NCBI RefSeq assembly: GCF_007673095.1
Contig: NZ_VDYZ01000007.1
Location: forward strand, 124,001-188,000
Length of the DNA stretch: 64,000 nt
Reading direction: 5' to 3'
DNA from: Corynebacterium glyciniphilum AJ 3170
GTDB lineage: Bacteria; Actinomycetota; Actinomycetes; Mycobacteriales; Mycobacteriaceae
Shown here in pieces: positions 35,431 through 44,094 of this stretch. The notes under the pieces were generated by a model. It made no database searches, was not told the origin of the DNA, and saw only the letters and a list, made by a program, of their open reading frames with translations. The first letter of the stretch is position 1. Every line of letters starts with the position of its first letter. Made by a program: the position numbers and the translations under genes.

Positions 35431-36576
35431 TCAGAGCATCCCGGCCAGCCGTCGGGCCGCCACCTGGCCGGCAAGACGCCCGGCGCGGTTCGCCCCCACC
35501 GTGGATGCCGTGGACCCGTAACCGGCCAACAGGACGCGGTCGTCCCGCACCACCTCGACCTCGTTGACCACGGTGATCCCACCTCCGGGCTCACGCAGGC
35601 GCAACGGCGACAGATGGTTGAGGGCCGGACGGAAACCGGTGTTCCAGAAGATCACGTCCACCGGCTCCCGGTGGCCCTCGGCGAAAGGACGCCAGCTGTC
35701 TGGTTGGACCAGATCCTGTCCTGTATCCGGTAGGTCGGTATCGCCGAAAGTCACCGAGCTGTCGTTGATGCGGGTGAACATGCCGCGCGAGACAAGCGTT
35801 CCGTCGGCTACGCCCTCGAGGTACCGGGGCAGGGCCGGTATGCCGGTGTTGCGCACCACCGAGGCCGGACGCCGTCCATGCTCAGTGTCTGCGCGGACCC
35901 GCCGTTCCACCTCCCGTCCCCAGCTGCCGTCGTCGTTGTCGAAGATCCGGTCCACGAAATTCGGCGGCCGGCGTGTGGCCCAGACCGTGGACGCGGCACC
36001 ACCGGGTTCGTGGAGCTCCAGCAGGAACTGGACCGCGCTCAGCCCGCCACCGACGACGAGCACCCTGTCACCGGCGAAGTCCTCCTTCTTCGTGTAGTCG
36101 GCGGTGTGCAGCTGGCGTCCGCTGAAGCGGTCGATGCCGGGAACGTAGGGGATGTACGGGTGCGTCCAGGTACCGGTGGCGTTGATCAGCATGCTCGTCT
36201 GCAGCCGGGAACACTGCCCGTCCATCACCACCGTCACGGTCAGCGGCCCCGGCGCGTCCCCGTCGACCCGGATGACGCGGGCGGGCCGCCTGACCCGCAG
36301 GCCGAAGGTGTCCTCGTAGGTGCCGTAGTAGTCGGCCACCAGGTCGGACGCGGGGACACCGGGGTCGGGCCGGGGCATCGGCAGGCCCGGAAGGTCGGCG
36401 ATGCCGTGGGCGCTCCCCAGGGTCAACGACTCCCAGCGGTGTCGCCACGCTCCGCCGGGGCCGTCGTTGCCGTCGAGGACAAGCATCTTCTCTCCCGGGG
36501 TGATGCCCTTGCGCACCAACGCGTGTGCGGCAGCGAGCCCGGCCTGCCCGGCACCGATGATGATCACCGAGTACAT
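35431..36576 (-). CDS. FAD-dependent flavin monooxygenase-like oxidoreductase
   Basis: A 381-residue two-dinucleotide-binding oxidoreductase. The FAD-binding GAGQAG motif is in VIIIGAGQAGLAAAHAL at residue 4, the NAD(P)-binding GGGLSA motif is in VLVVGGGLSAVQFLLEL near residue 182, and GTWTHPYIPYVPGI matches the flavin-containing monooxygenase/YwrO-type (CzcO) fingerprint region. The ATG at 36576 shares a base with the stop codon of the DUF1023 hydrolase (TGATG), so translation is coupled to it. Substrate unknown; the coupling to a WXG/DUF1023 pair is unusual. Confidence 0.83.
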   Translation of the reverse strand: MYSVIIIGAGQAGLAAAHALVRKGITPGEKMLVLDGNDGPGGAWRHRWESLTLGSAHGIADLPGLPMPRPDPGVPASDLVADYYGTYEDTFGLRVRRPARVIRVDGDAPGPLTVTVVMDGQCSRLQTSMLINATGTWTHPYIPYVPGIDRFSGRQLHTADYTKKEDFAGDRVLVVGGGLSAVQFLLELHEPGGAASTVWATRRPPNFVDRIFDNDDGSWGREVERRVRADTEHGRRPASVVRNTGIPALPRYLEGVADGTLVSRGMFTRINDSSVTFGDTDLPDTGQDLVQPDSWRPFAEGHREPVDVIFWNTGFRPALNHLSPLRLREPGGGITVVNEVEVVRDDRVLLAGYGSTASTVGANRAGRLAGQVAARRLAGML

Positions 36577-37976
36577 CAGCGCACCTGTTCCAGAACATGG
36601 TCGTCGGACAGGTAGCTGCTGTGGGAGTCCCATTCGCCCCGGAACCACAGGTAACCGTCGGTCATGCGGCCCAGGATACGTCCGACGACACCGCCCTGCT
36701 GCCCGGACGGGAGGCCGTTGGACGTGTCTGCGCCGAAGCGGGTGGAGGTCGGGTCAACTCCGTGCACACCTCCCGATGCTCCGGTCGTCGCACCGATAAG
36801 ATCTCCCGGTGCCCGCCAGGTGTGGATCTCCGCATCGCTGCCCGGGGCGCTGACATGTATCTGATCCGCACGTCGTACCCCGGTGCCCGGGCTTCCGAGC
36901 AGGTGGACGGTGTCCGCGTCCAGTGGGGCGGCCGGGTCCCGTGCTGCCGCACCGACCAGCGTCGTGCCGTAACTGTGCGCCACGATCTGCAGCTCGGCGC
37001 CCTCAGCGGAGCGGTTTCTCAGGGTCGACTGCACGCGACGCAATGCAGGTGCCCCGGCTCCCGCGTAGGCCGGGTTCACCCCCTGACCCACGTTCCCCGG
37101 CGCGCTGTAACCGTGCCAGGCGATGACGGCGTGCCCGGCTCCGGCGATACGCCCCGCACCGCCGGCAGATCCCACCAACGCACCGTCCGCCGAGGAACCG
37201 ACACCACTGACCAGTGTGGTGATCTTGTCCGCTGTCCGGATGTCACCGACCACGACCACGGCCTCCCCGTCGATCTGCTCCACCGTGACCCCGACGGCAT
37301 CCGGGTCGAGTCCCCGGAGGGCAAGTTCCTGGCGGGCGGAGACGACAGCCTTGCGCAGTGCCGCCTCCCGGGAGCCGTCCAGCGGAGTAGTCAACCCCGA
37401 CGGCATGGTCACGGCCGCGGACGTCGTCGCAGTGTCGGCGATGAACTCGGCGGCAGCGCCCCGGGCGTCCAGCGTGCCACGGTCGACCGCAGACACCAGC
37501 GGTGCCTCACGCACTGAACACAACGCGGCGATCACCGCTGCCGCCGCATCGTCCAGAGCAGTGGCGAAGGAGCGGCAGGCGTGCAGGACCAGCGACCACG
37601 CTGCAGCCAGAGCCGACAACGGTGGCAGGGGGACCGGTGGCGTCACCGTGCCACCCGGCGACACCTGCATCCCCGTCCTGCGGGCCAGTGCCAGCACCGG
37701 AGCAACCTGGGACCTCACCTGCGACAGCACCGTGGCATGGTGTCCCAGCACGGTACCCACCCACCGGGCAGCGACGGTCACCGCGAGAAGCCGGTTGGCG
37801 GAACTGTCGATGCGGTGGCGCATAGCCTCGGACGCGGTACCGGTCCACCCCGGCAGTTTCCCGTGCTCCCGCACTTCCGTGCCCGTGGACTCCAGGTCCC
37901 GTGCCGTCGCGGACCACCGACCGGCGACGGCGGCAGCGTCCTCCAGGGGTGCGTCGGCGAGTGCGTGCACGTCCAT
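36576..37976 (-). CDS. DUF1023 alpha/beta hydrolase with N-terminal WXG-like domain
   Basis: A 466-residue protein. The first 140 residues are helical with a WTG turn (KLPGWTGTASEAMRHRI), as in WXG100/ESX helical hairpins. A hydrophobic Ala-rich region follows, and then a DUF1023-type alpha/beta hydrolase with the nucleophile elbow VAHSYGTT near residue 330 and upstream block VIAWHGYSAPGNV. DUF1023 proteins occur in actinobacteria with type VII secretion features, so this may be an exported lipase-like effector, although no signal peptide is seen. It overlaps its neighbours on both sides by TGATG junctions, making a tight three-gene unit. Confidence 0.78.
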   Translation of the reverse strand: MDVHALADAPLEDAAAVAGRWSATARDLESTGTEVREHGKLPGWTGTASEAMRHRIDSSANRLLAVTVAARWVGTVLGHHATVLSQVRSQVAPVLALARRTGMQVSPGGTVTPPVPLPPLSALAAAWSLVLHACRSFATALDDAAAAVIAALCSVREAPLVSAVDRGTLDARGAAAEFIADTATTSAAVTMPSGLTTPLDGSREAALRKAVVSARQELALRGLDPDAVGVTVEQIDGEAVVVVGDIRTADKITTLVSGVGSSADGALVGSAGGAGRIAGAGHAVIAWHGYSAPGNVGQGVNPAYAGAGAPALRRVQSTLRNRSAEGAELQIVAHSYGTTLVGAAARDPAAPLDADTVHLLGSPGTGVRRADQIHVSAPGSDAEIHTWRAPGDLIGATTGASGGVHGVDPTSTRFGADTSNGLPSGQQGGVVGRILGRMTDGYLWFRGEWDSHSSYLSDDHVLEQVR

Positions 37977-38299
37977 CAGCGCACCCCCGCCGGTGATTCC
38001 GTCGGTGCCCCCGACAGCGATGCCGCGGCGTCCTGCTCGGCGGACTCCACCACGTCAGCGAAGGACCTCAGGTCAGTACCGAACACCTCGAGCACCCGGG
38101 CCTCCCCGTCGACGGCGCGCGAGACCCGGTCGGCGCCCTCGACCAGCGCAGCAACCGTCCGCCCGCCCGGTAAAGCAGAGGACACCGGAACACCCGCAGC
38201 GAGAACCTCCGCCGCAGCCGTCACCGCCGACGCTTCCCCGGTCAACTCTCGGGCGGTCGTCCTGACTTGTGACGGACGGATACCGAACACGGCGGTCAT
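37976..38299 (-). CDS. Small WXG100/ESX-like helical protein
   Basis: A 107-residue helical protein starting at the ATG at 38299 behind AGGAGG. Composition and length resemble ESX/WXG100 partner proteins: two amphipathic Ala/Val-rich helices (VRTTARELTGEASAVTAAAEVL and ADRVSRAVDGEARVLEVFGTDL areas) joined by a loop, although the W-x-G turn itself is not seen. Its stop codon overlaps the start of the WXG/DUF1023 hydrolase, suggesting a partner or chaperone for that protein. Similar small proteins in type VII-related loci are named only as ESX-like. Confidence 0.6.
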   Translation of the reverse strand: MTAVFGIRPSQVRTTARELTGEASAVTAAAEVLAAGVPVSSALPGGRTVAALVEGADRVSRAVDGEARVLEVFGTDLRSFADVVESAEQDAAASLSGAPTESPAGVR

Positions 38300-38392
38300 G
38301 CTGCCTCCTGGAAGAACCGGTGAACTGCGGTCCACGGAGACTACGACAGCCGCGCACCGGGACGGAAGGCCGCCGACCCGGGCCGGCGGCAC

Positions 38393-38443
38393 TGTGCATA
38401 ACTTTCGTCGAATTCAGCGCCACGTCCCGGCCCCTGTGCATAA
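38393..38443. other. Two DnaA-box-like sequences
   Basis: TGTGCATAA (complement TTATGCACA, a DnaA box match) occurs at 38393-38401 and 38435-38443 within an exact 11-bp direct repeat CTGTGCATAAC. They lie in the 161-base gap between the SulP gene end and the ESX-like gene start. Confidence 0.4.
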
Positions 38444-38460
38444 CCCGCCGACCCGCGGCT

Positions 38461-39936
38461 TCAGTCCAACCGGCCCTCAAGCCGGTCGATATAGCCCTTG
38501 CTCGTGGCGTCCAGGCCGGTGAACGTCACCGACTTCCCCCGCCGCGCGTACTGCTCGCGCACCCCCTGAAGTGCCGCCACCGTCGACGAATCCCATACCG
38601 TCGCGTCCGAGAAATCGACCGTGACCTCATCCGGATCACCCACGTAGTCGAACTGGTACACCAGGTCATTCGACGACGCGAAGAACAACTGGCCGTCCAC
38701 CCGGTACCGTCCGCTGCCCTCACCGCCGACCCGGTCCACCCGGGTCAGGTGAGCCACGCGCCGGGCGAACGCCACCATCGCCGTGACGACCCCCAGGATC
38801 ACCCCGACCGCCAGATTGTCCGTGACCACCGTGGACACCACCGTCACCAGCAGTACGACCGTCTCGGACAACGGCATCACCCGCAACGTGCGCACACTGT
38901 TCCAGTCGAAGGTGGTGAAGGCGACCACCAGCATCACAGCCACCAACGCTGCCATCGGGATCTGCCCCACCAGATCGGACAGGGTCACCGACAACACGAT
39001 CAGGAACACCCCGGCCAGGAAGGAACTCACCCGGGTCCGCGCACCGGCCTGCTTGACGTTGATCATCGTCTGCCCGATCATCGCGCAGCCGCCCATGCCC
39101 CCGAAGAACCCGGTCACCACATTCGCCGCGCCCTGCCCCAGGGACTCACGGGTCTTGTCCGAATGCGTGTCCGTCAGATCGTCGACCAGTTTCGCCGTCA
39201 GCAGGGACTCCATCAGCCCCACCAGGGCCAACGCCACCGCATAGGGGGCGATGATCCCCAATGTCTCCACCGAGAACGGCACTGACGGCACCCCGAACCC
39301 CGGGAACGACGACGGCAACTCACCCTGGTCACCCACCGTCGGAACATCCCAGCTGAAGACCATCACCGCCAGGGTGATCAACAGGATCGACGCCAACGGC
39401 GCCGGGAAATGTGTCGTCAACCGGGGGAACAGCACGATCACCAGCAGCCCGGCCGCCGTCAACGGATACACCAGCCACGGCACCCCGAACAGATGCTGCA
39501 GCTGCGCCGAGAAGATCAGGACCGCCAGGGCATCCACGAACCCCACCATCACCGAGCGGGGGATGAAGCGCATCAGCTTCGCCACACCCAACGCACCCAG
39601 CACCATCTGCAGCACGCCGCCGAGAATCACCGTGGCCAGCAGATACTCCACACCGTGGTCGCGGGCGACCGGGAAGATCACCAGGGCAATCGACCCCGCC
39701 GCACCCGACACCATGCCCGGGCGCCCGCCCAGCACCGCCGTCACACACGCCATCGTGAATGCCGCGTACAGCCCCATCATCGGGTCCAGACCCGCCACGA
39801 TCGCGAAGCTCAACGACTCCGGGATCAGCGCGAACGCCGTCACCAGACCACCGAGGACCTCGACGGTGAGGAGGCGGGGGCTGCGGAGGGCGGTTAACAC
39901 ACTGGCCGGGGAACGTTCGGTGGCAGAAGAACTCAC
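38461..39936 (-). CDS. SulP family anion transporter with STAS domain
   Basis: A 491-residue SulP/SLC26-type transporter. About 10-12 membrane segments occupy residues 20-370 ([29 protein letters not shown] matches the conserved N-terminal region), followed by a cytoplasmic STAS domain (about 385-485; [20 protein letters not shown]). Members import sulfate, bicarbonate or dicarboxylates; the substrate cannot be decided. GTG start at 39936 with AGGA seven bases upstream. Divergent from the nitrilase-family gene with only 36 bases between start codons. Confidence 0.9.
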   Translation of the reverse strand: MSSSATERSPASVLTALRSPRLLTVEVLGGLVTAFALIPESLSFAIVAGLDPMMGLYAAFTMACVTAVLGGRPGMVSGAAGSIALVIFPVARDHGVEYLLATVILGGVLQMVLGALGVAKLMRFIPRSVMVGFVDALAVLIFSAQLQHLFGVPWLVYPLTAAGLLVIVLFPRLTTHFPAPLASILLITLAVMVFSWDVPTVGDQGELPSSFPGFGVPSVPFSVETLGIIAPYAVALALVGLMESLLTAKLVDDLTDTHSDKTRESLGQGAANVVTGFFGGMGGCAMIGQTMINVKQAGARTRVSSFLAGVFLIVLSVTLSDLVGQIPMAALVAVMLVVAFTTFDWNSVRTLRVMPLSETVVLLVTVVSTVVTDNLAVGVILGVVTAMVAFARRVAHLTRVDRVGGEGSGRYRVDGQLFFASSNDLVYQFDYVGDPDEVTVDFSDATVWDSSTVAALQGVREQYARRGKSVTFTGLDATSKGYIDRLEGRLD

Positions 39937-39959
39937 CCGACAATCCTAAGCCGGTCACG

Positions 39960-39965
39960 TACCCT
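39960..39965 (+). promoter_or_regulatory. Probable leaderless -10 element of the nitrilase gene
   Basis: TACCCT is followed by seven bases and then the ATG at 39973, with no Shine-Dalgarno sequence between, as expected for a leaderless actinobacterial transcript. Confidence 0.4.
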
Positions 39966-39972
39966 TGGCAGC

Positions 39973-40863
39973 ATGCGCATCGCCGTCATCCAGATGAACT
40001 CCGTGCCGGACGTCGACAAGAACCTCGAGAAAATCAGATCCTATATCGCCGGATCCGCCGAAAACGGCGCCGACCTGGTGGTCTTCCCTGAGGCTGCGAT
40101 GTTCCCCTTCGATGCCGGACGCCTCGACGTCATCGCCCAACCACTCGACGGTCCTTTCGCCCGCGCCGTCGAGAAAGCGGCGAAGGACGCCGGGACGACC
40201 GCCGTCGTCGGCATGTTCACCCCTGCCGACACCGTCTTCCGGTTGCCGTCGGGGGAACTGCAGACCGAGCCGGTGGAGGGCTCCGGACAGGCGAACAAGT
40301 TCCGACGCGTCCACAACACCCTGCTGATCACCGGTCCGCAGGGCACCGAGCACTACCACAAGATCCACACCTTCGACGCTTTCGGCTACCGGGAGTCCGA
40401 CACCGTCAAACCCGGTACCCGTCGGGTCACCTACGACATCAACGGCGTGACCATCGGCCTGGCGACCTGCTACGACATCCGTTTCCCCGGACACTTCTAC
40501 GCGCTGGCGGAAGAGGGTGCCACGGTCATGGTCGTCCCCACCGCCTGGACCGACGGCCCCGGTAAACTCGACCAGTGGCGCACCCTCACCGCCGCCCGTG
40601 CGCTCGACACGACCAGTTATGTCGTCGCGGCCGGACAGGCACGGCCCGGATCCCCGGACCGCTACGGGCAGAATGACGGGCCGACGGGCATCGGGCACTC
40701 CGTGATCGTCAGTCCCGGCGGCGCACGGTTGGCGGAGACCGGCTACGTGGCCCAGATCCTCATGGTCGACATCGACCCGAACCATGTGGAGAAGGTCCGT
40801 AAGGGGCTTCCCGTCCTCAAGGGACACCGGCAGGACCTGGAGATCGGCCAGAAGGGCGCGTAG
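39973..40863 (+). CDS. Carbon-nitrogen hydrolase (nitrilase superfamily amidase)
   Basis: A 296-residue amidase of the Nit/omega-amidase branch. The catalytic triad is visible: Glu in VFPEAAMFPF (about residue 41), Lys in HYHKIHTFDAFGYRESD (about 121) and Cys in LATCYDIRFP (about 160), with a further conserved Glu region near FYALAEEGA. Such enzymes remove amide groups from deaminated glutathione or alpha-ketoglutaramate; which one applies is unclear. It ends 20 bases before the first 55-nt palindromic repeat and converges with the DUF559-type gene. Confidence 0.9.
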   Translation: MRIAVIQMNSVPDVDKNLEKIRSYIAGSAENGADLVVFPEAAMFPFDAGRLDVIAQPLDGPFARAVEKAAKDAGTTAVVGMFTPADTVFRLPSGELQTEPVEGSGQANKFRRVHNTLLITGPQGTEHYHKIHTFDAFGYRESDTVKPGTRRVTYDINGVTIGLATCYDIRFPGHFYALAEEGATVMVVPTAWTDGPGKLDQWRTLTAARALDTTSYVVAAGQARPGSPDRYGQNDGPTGIGHSVIVSPGGARLAETGYVAQILMVDIDPNHVEKVRKGLPVLKGHRQDLEIGQKGA

Positions 40864-40883
40864 CAGACCCCGGGCACCTGAGG

Positions 40884-40938
40884 GTGCGTGACAGAATCCG
40901 GCAGCCACCGCCACTGAACGCTTGAATCTGTCACGCAC
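40884..40938. repeat. 55-nt palindromic repeat, copy A (3' side of nuclease gene)
   Basis: The ends GTGCGTGACAGA and TCTGTCACGCAC are a perfect 12-bp inverted repeat around 31 bases. It has the same length and the same CGTGACA/TGTCACG ends as copies B (41941) and C (63527). It lies 18 bases after the stop codon of the DUF559/Vsr-like gene, between convergent genes, with no T-tract beside it. Confidence 0.8.
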
Positions 40939-40956
40939 TGACTTTCCCTGTGGCGC

Positions 40957-41880
40957 CTACCTCGGGTGCCACAGCCACACCTGCCGATCCGTCGGCAGTT
41001 CGTGCGTGCGGAGCTTGCGCGCCCGTGGATTCGCCAGATTGAACTCCACCGTGTCCAGGACCTCCGCCGCTACCTCGTCCAACGCTTTCCTGATGCTCGC
41101 GTCCGGGTAGCGCAGCAGCGTCCACCCCCACCGCACCGCGGCATTACCCTTCCAGCGGTCCTTGACGAAGTCCTCGCTGCTCGCCGTCTCCGCAGAGTGG
41201 TAGAACCAGCTGTCGATCTCGATGCACACCCGGGCCTCCGGGATGACGATGTCGAAGTAGTAACCGCGGATCATGGAGTTGACCTCGACAGTGACGTCCA
41301 GGCCATCGAGTGCGATCACGATGGCACGCACCGCCCGCAACTCCAGGTTGCTGGCCGTGCCGGTGATCAATCCACCGGTCAGGTCGGCGGCGCGGGCGCG
41401 GCGGGACGGAGGCAGGGCGGCAAGGTCCGCGGCCAGGCGCCCGTTGCCCTTCACTCCGCCGTAGCTGCGCTGCAGGAAGTCGCGACGCTCGCGCACCCCG
41501 ACCTCCTGGCAGTCGATGGCGGTGGCCAGCGCCGACAATACAGGCACGTCGTTGACCCGTACGCTGTGCTGCTGCACGGCCGTCGTGAGACGCAGGAGTT
41601 TCCCTCCGTCGCTGCTTCTGCCGCGTGAGATGGACCCGTGCGCCGGCCAGCTCATCGGCATCAGTCCATGGAGGAAGGCCGCGGTCGGTCCGGTGTAGAC
41701 CAGGCCGGGCCGTGCCCATGCCAGCGCGGCGAGCTTCACCATGTCCGTCGGTTTCTCGCTGGTGTACAGACTGAAGGCGATCCGGTGGATCTCCCCGCGT
41801 CGGACCGCTGCGGTGATCTCGTTGCCGGTCTTGCCGAGCGCACGCAGCTCGCGCGTCGTCCAGTACTTCTTCCTCATCAT
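40957..41880 (-). CDS. DUF559/Vsr-like putative endonuclease, bracketed by 55-nt palindromes
   Basis: A 307-residue protein. The N-terminus (WTTRELRALGKTGNEITAAVRRGEIHRI) resembles the winged-helix start of AbiEi-type antitoxin-like proteins; a middle helical domain follows. The C-terminus has a PD-(D/E)xK-like nuclease core: Glu in SNLELRAVRAI, then FDIVIPEARVCIEIDSWFYHS giving D-x10-ExD, and the WGWTLLRYPD strand common to DUF559/Vsr proteins. Two ATGs (41880 and 41877) follow GGGAGG; the second has the better spacing. The gene and about 60 bases of upstream DNA are bracketed by copies A and B of a 55-nt palindrome. The product at 51039-52166 has the same layout. Confidence 0.72.
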   Translation of the reverse strand: MMRKKYWTTRELRALGKTGNEITAAVRRGEIHRIAFSLYTSEKPTDMVKLAALAWARPGLVYTGPTAAFLHGLMPMSWPAHGSISRGRSSDGGKLLRLTTAVQQHSVRVNDVPVLSALATAIDCQEVGVRERRDFLQRSYGGVKGNGRLAADLAALPPSRRARAADLTGGLITGTASNLELRAVRAIVIALDGLDVTVEVNSMIRGYYFDIVIPEARVCIEIDSWFYHSAETASSEDFVKDRWKGNAAVRWGWTLLRYPDASIRKALDEVAAEVLDTVEFNLANPRARKLRTHELPTDRQVWLWHPR

Positions 41881-41940
41881 TCCCTCCCCTGGACGCGACC
41901 CCCTGCCACGTCCGACTCTCTACGGTAGTGCACCGCGAGA

Positions 41941-41995
41941 GTGCGTGACAGATTCCGTCGATCCATGGCATGGAAGCCCGGAAAATGTCACGGAC
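41941..41995. repeat. 55-nt palindromic repeat, copy B (5' side of nuclease gene)
   Basis: It starts GTGCGTGACAGATTCCG, and its right arm CGGAAAATGTCACG pairs with the left arm at 12 of 14 positions. It begins 60 bases upstream of the DUF559/Vsr-like ATG and ends just before the stop codon of the FecCD permease gene. Right-arm sequence and length agree with copy C. Confidence 0.8.
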
Positions 41996-41997
41996 CG

Positions 41998-44094
41998 TCA
42001 CGTCCTGCGCAGCAGCCACACGAAGTACGGCGCACCGACCAGGGCGATCATCAGCCCGGCGGGCACCTGCGCCGGGGCGATCAGAGAACGGCCCAGCCCG
42101 TCGGCGAGGCACACCATCGCCGCGCCGAGCACCATCGCCACCGGCAGTACGCGGGCGTGCCGTCCTCCGACCAGTGCCCGGGCCAGGTGAGGGGCCACCA
42201 GTCCGACGAATCCGACCACACCGACGGCCACCACGCTCACCGCGGCCAACACGGCCGAGAGTGTCAGCAGCCCCAGCCTCGTACGTTCCACCGTCACGCC
42301 GAGGACCCGCGGTGTGTCCTCGTCCATCGACATCAGGTCCAGGTGCCGCCGCAGCATGACCAGCACCGGCAGGGACATCAGCAGGACCACGGCGACGGGG
42401 AGGACGTCGGGGAACGTCCTGCCGTAGGTCGTCCCGGACAACCAGGTGAAGATCCGTGGTGTGTCGTAGGGGTTCGCCCGCAGCAGCAGGAATGTCGTCA
42501 CCGCAGAGATGCCGTAGCCGCAGCCGATACCGATGAGCACGAAGCGGTCCGGGAGCAGACCGCCCCGCCAGGCCAGGCCCGTGACCAGGGTGAAGGTCGC
42601 CAGGCCCGTCGCCACTGCCAGAGCGACGAGGACGGGACGACCGCCGTCGGGGAGCAGGGTGGTGGCGATGACGGCGCCCAGTCCGGCGCCGGCGGTGATG
42701 CCGAGCAGTCCGGGTTCGGCCAGGGGGTTGCGGACCGTCCCCTGCACCACCGTGCCTGCCACACCGAGCGCGGCGCCGGCCAGGACGGCGGCGGCGACCC
42801 GGGGGACGCGGGTGTCCAGGGCTCCACCGACCAGATCCGGAGCGGCGTCGCGTAGCCACAGTGCCACGTCGCCGAGCTTGAGCCACAGGCTGCCGGCGAG
42901 CAGGCCGTAGATGACAGCACCGACGAGCAGCAGGACGGTGATACCCAGGACCAGCAGGAAACGACGCCGGGCCTGGGCGGGGGTGAATGTTCCACGTCGG
43001 GCACCGGCGTTGGAGCGGGCGGAACGCACCACGCCCTGGTCACGCATACGCATCGCCAGGACCACGATGACCACGGCGCCGAGCAGCGAGGTCGGGATGC
43101 CGGTGGGGATCGACGCGGCCTGTTCGGCGCCGAGGACGGTGCGCAGCAGTGCGTCGGACAACAGGACGAGTAGTGCGCCGACCAGCCCGGTCACGGGAAT
43201 GAGCACGGCGTGGTGGCGCAGGCCGCGGAGGCGGGTGGAGAGCAGCCGGGCGAGCACCGGGGCGCCCAGCCCGATGAAGCCCAACGGTCCGGCGACGGTC
43301 ACGGACAGGGCGGTGAGCAGGACCGCGAGGACGACGGCGGTGGCACGGGTGGCACGGACCGGGATGCCGAGGGTGGTGGCGGTGTCGTCGTCGCCGAGGG
43401 AGAGGACGTCGAGGCGGCGGGACATCACGACTGCGGCGACGAGCCCGAGCAGGATGACAGGTACGGCGCGGGCTGAGGCATCCACGCTCAGCTGGGACAG
43501 GGACCCGGAGCCCCAGGCGAACAGCCCGGTGGTGTTCTGGCTGAACAGGATCAGCAGCATGCCGGTGACCGCGTCCAGTGCCATGGCGATCGCGGAGCCG
43601 GCGAGGATGAGCTTCGTCGTCCCGGTGGAACCGCCGTGGCCGGACCCCGCACCCGTGAGGGTCAGGACCAGGGTCGCGCTGGCCAGGCCACCGGCGAAGG
43701 CGACCAGGCCGGATGCCCAGAACGGCACGCTGACGCCGAACGCCGCCACCGCAGTCAGGGTCACATAGGATCCGGCGGTCACCGCGAGGGTGTCGGGGGA
43801 CGCCAGTTGGTTGCGCGTCACCGACTGCAGGAGGATGCCGGCGACGCCGAGCGCGAATCCGACCGTGATCCCGGCCAACAGCCGGGGGATCCGCGATCCG
43901 GAGAGAATGCTGTGGACGGGTACGCCGTTGATGTCCTGCGGCGCACCCGGGTGCCCTACGGCGTACAGGACCAGGTCACGGATACCGAGACCGGAGGTGC
44001 CCTGGGTCAGGTGCCAGGCGCTGACGCAGACAATCCCCAGGACCAGGGCAACGATCAGCGCAAGTGGCGCGAGGGGTGTTCTGGTCGTCCTCAC
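41998..44094 (-). CDS. Siderophore ABC importer permease, two FecCD domains fused
   Basis: A 698-residue permease formed of two FecCD/BtuC-type halves, like FhuB. Each half has about ten membrane segments and its own signature: LAGITVGFALGVAGILLQSVTRNQLASPDTL in the first and LAGAALGVAGTVVQGTVRNPLAEPGLLG in the second, with the EAA-like loops FIGLGAPVLARLL and FVGLVAPHLARAL. Both transporter halves are thus one polypeptide. GTG start at 44094 overlaps the stop of the binding-protein gene (GTGA). Forms a ferric-siderophore importer with the adjoining lipoprotein and ATPase. Confidence 0.93.
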   Translation of the reverse strand: MRTTRTPLAPLALIVALVLGIVCVSAWHLTQGTSGLGIRDLVLYAVGHPGAPQDINGVPVHSILSGSRIPRLLAGITVGFALGVAGILLQSVTRNQLASPDTLAVTAGSYVTLTAVAAFGVSVPFWASGLVAFAGGLASATLVLTLTGAGSGHGGSTGTTKLILAGSAIAMALDAVTGMLLILFSQNTTGLFAWGSGSLSQLSVDASARAVPVILLGLVAAVVMSRRLDVLSLGDDDTATTLGIPVRATRATAVVLAVLLTALSVTVAGPLGFIGLGAPVLARLLSTRLRGLRHHAVLIPVTGLVGALLVLLSDALLRTVLGAEQAASIPTGIPTSLLGAVVIVVLAMRMRDQGVVRSARSNAGARRGTFTPAQARRRFLLVLGITVLLLVGAVIYGLLAGSLWLKLGDVALWLRDAAPDLVGGALDTRVPRVAAAVLAGAALGVAGTVVQGTVRNPLAEPGLLGITAGAGLGAVIATTLLPDGGRPVLVALAVATGLATFTLVTGLAWRGGLLPDRFVLIGIGCGYGISAVTTFLLLRANPYDTPRIFTWLSGTTYGRTFPDVLPVAVVLLMSLPVLVMLRRHLDLMSMDEDTPRVLGVTVERTRLGLLTLSAVLAAVSVVAVGVVGFVGLVAPHLARALVGGRHARVLPVAMVLGAAMVCLADGLGRSLIAPAQVPAGLMIALVGAPYFVWLLRRT

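Noticed and set aside
40884..40938. Copy A as a simple bidirectional terminator between convergent genes
   Set aside because: Possible in function, but equal-length relatives at 41941 and 63527 in non-convergent positions and the missing T-tract favour a dispersed repeat.
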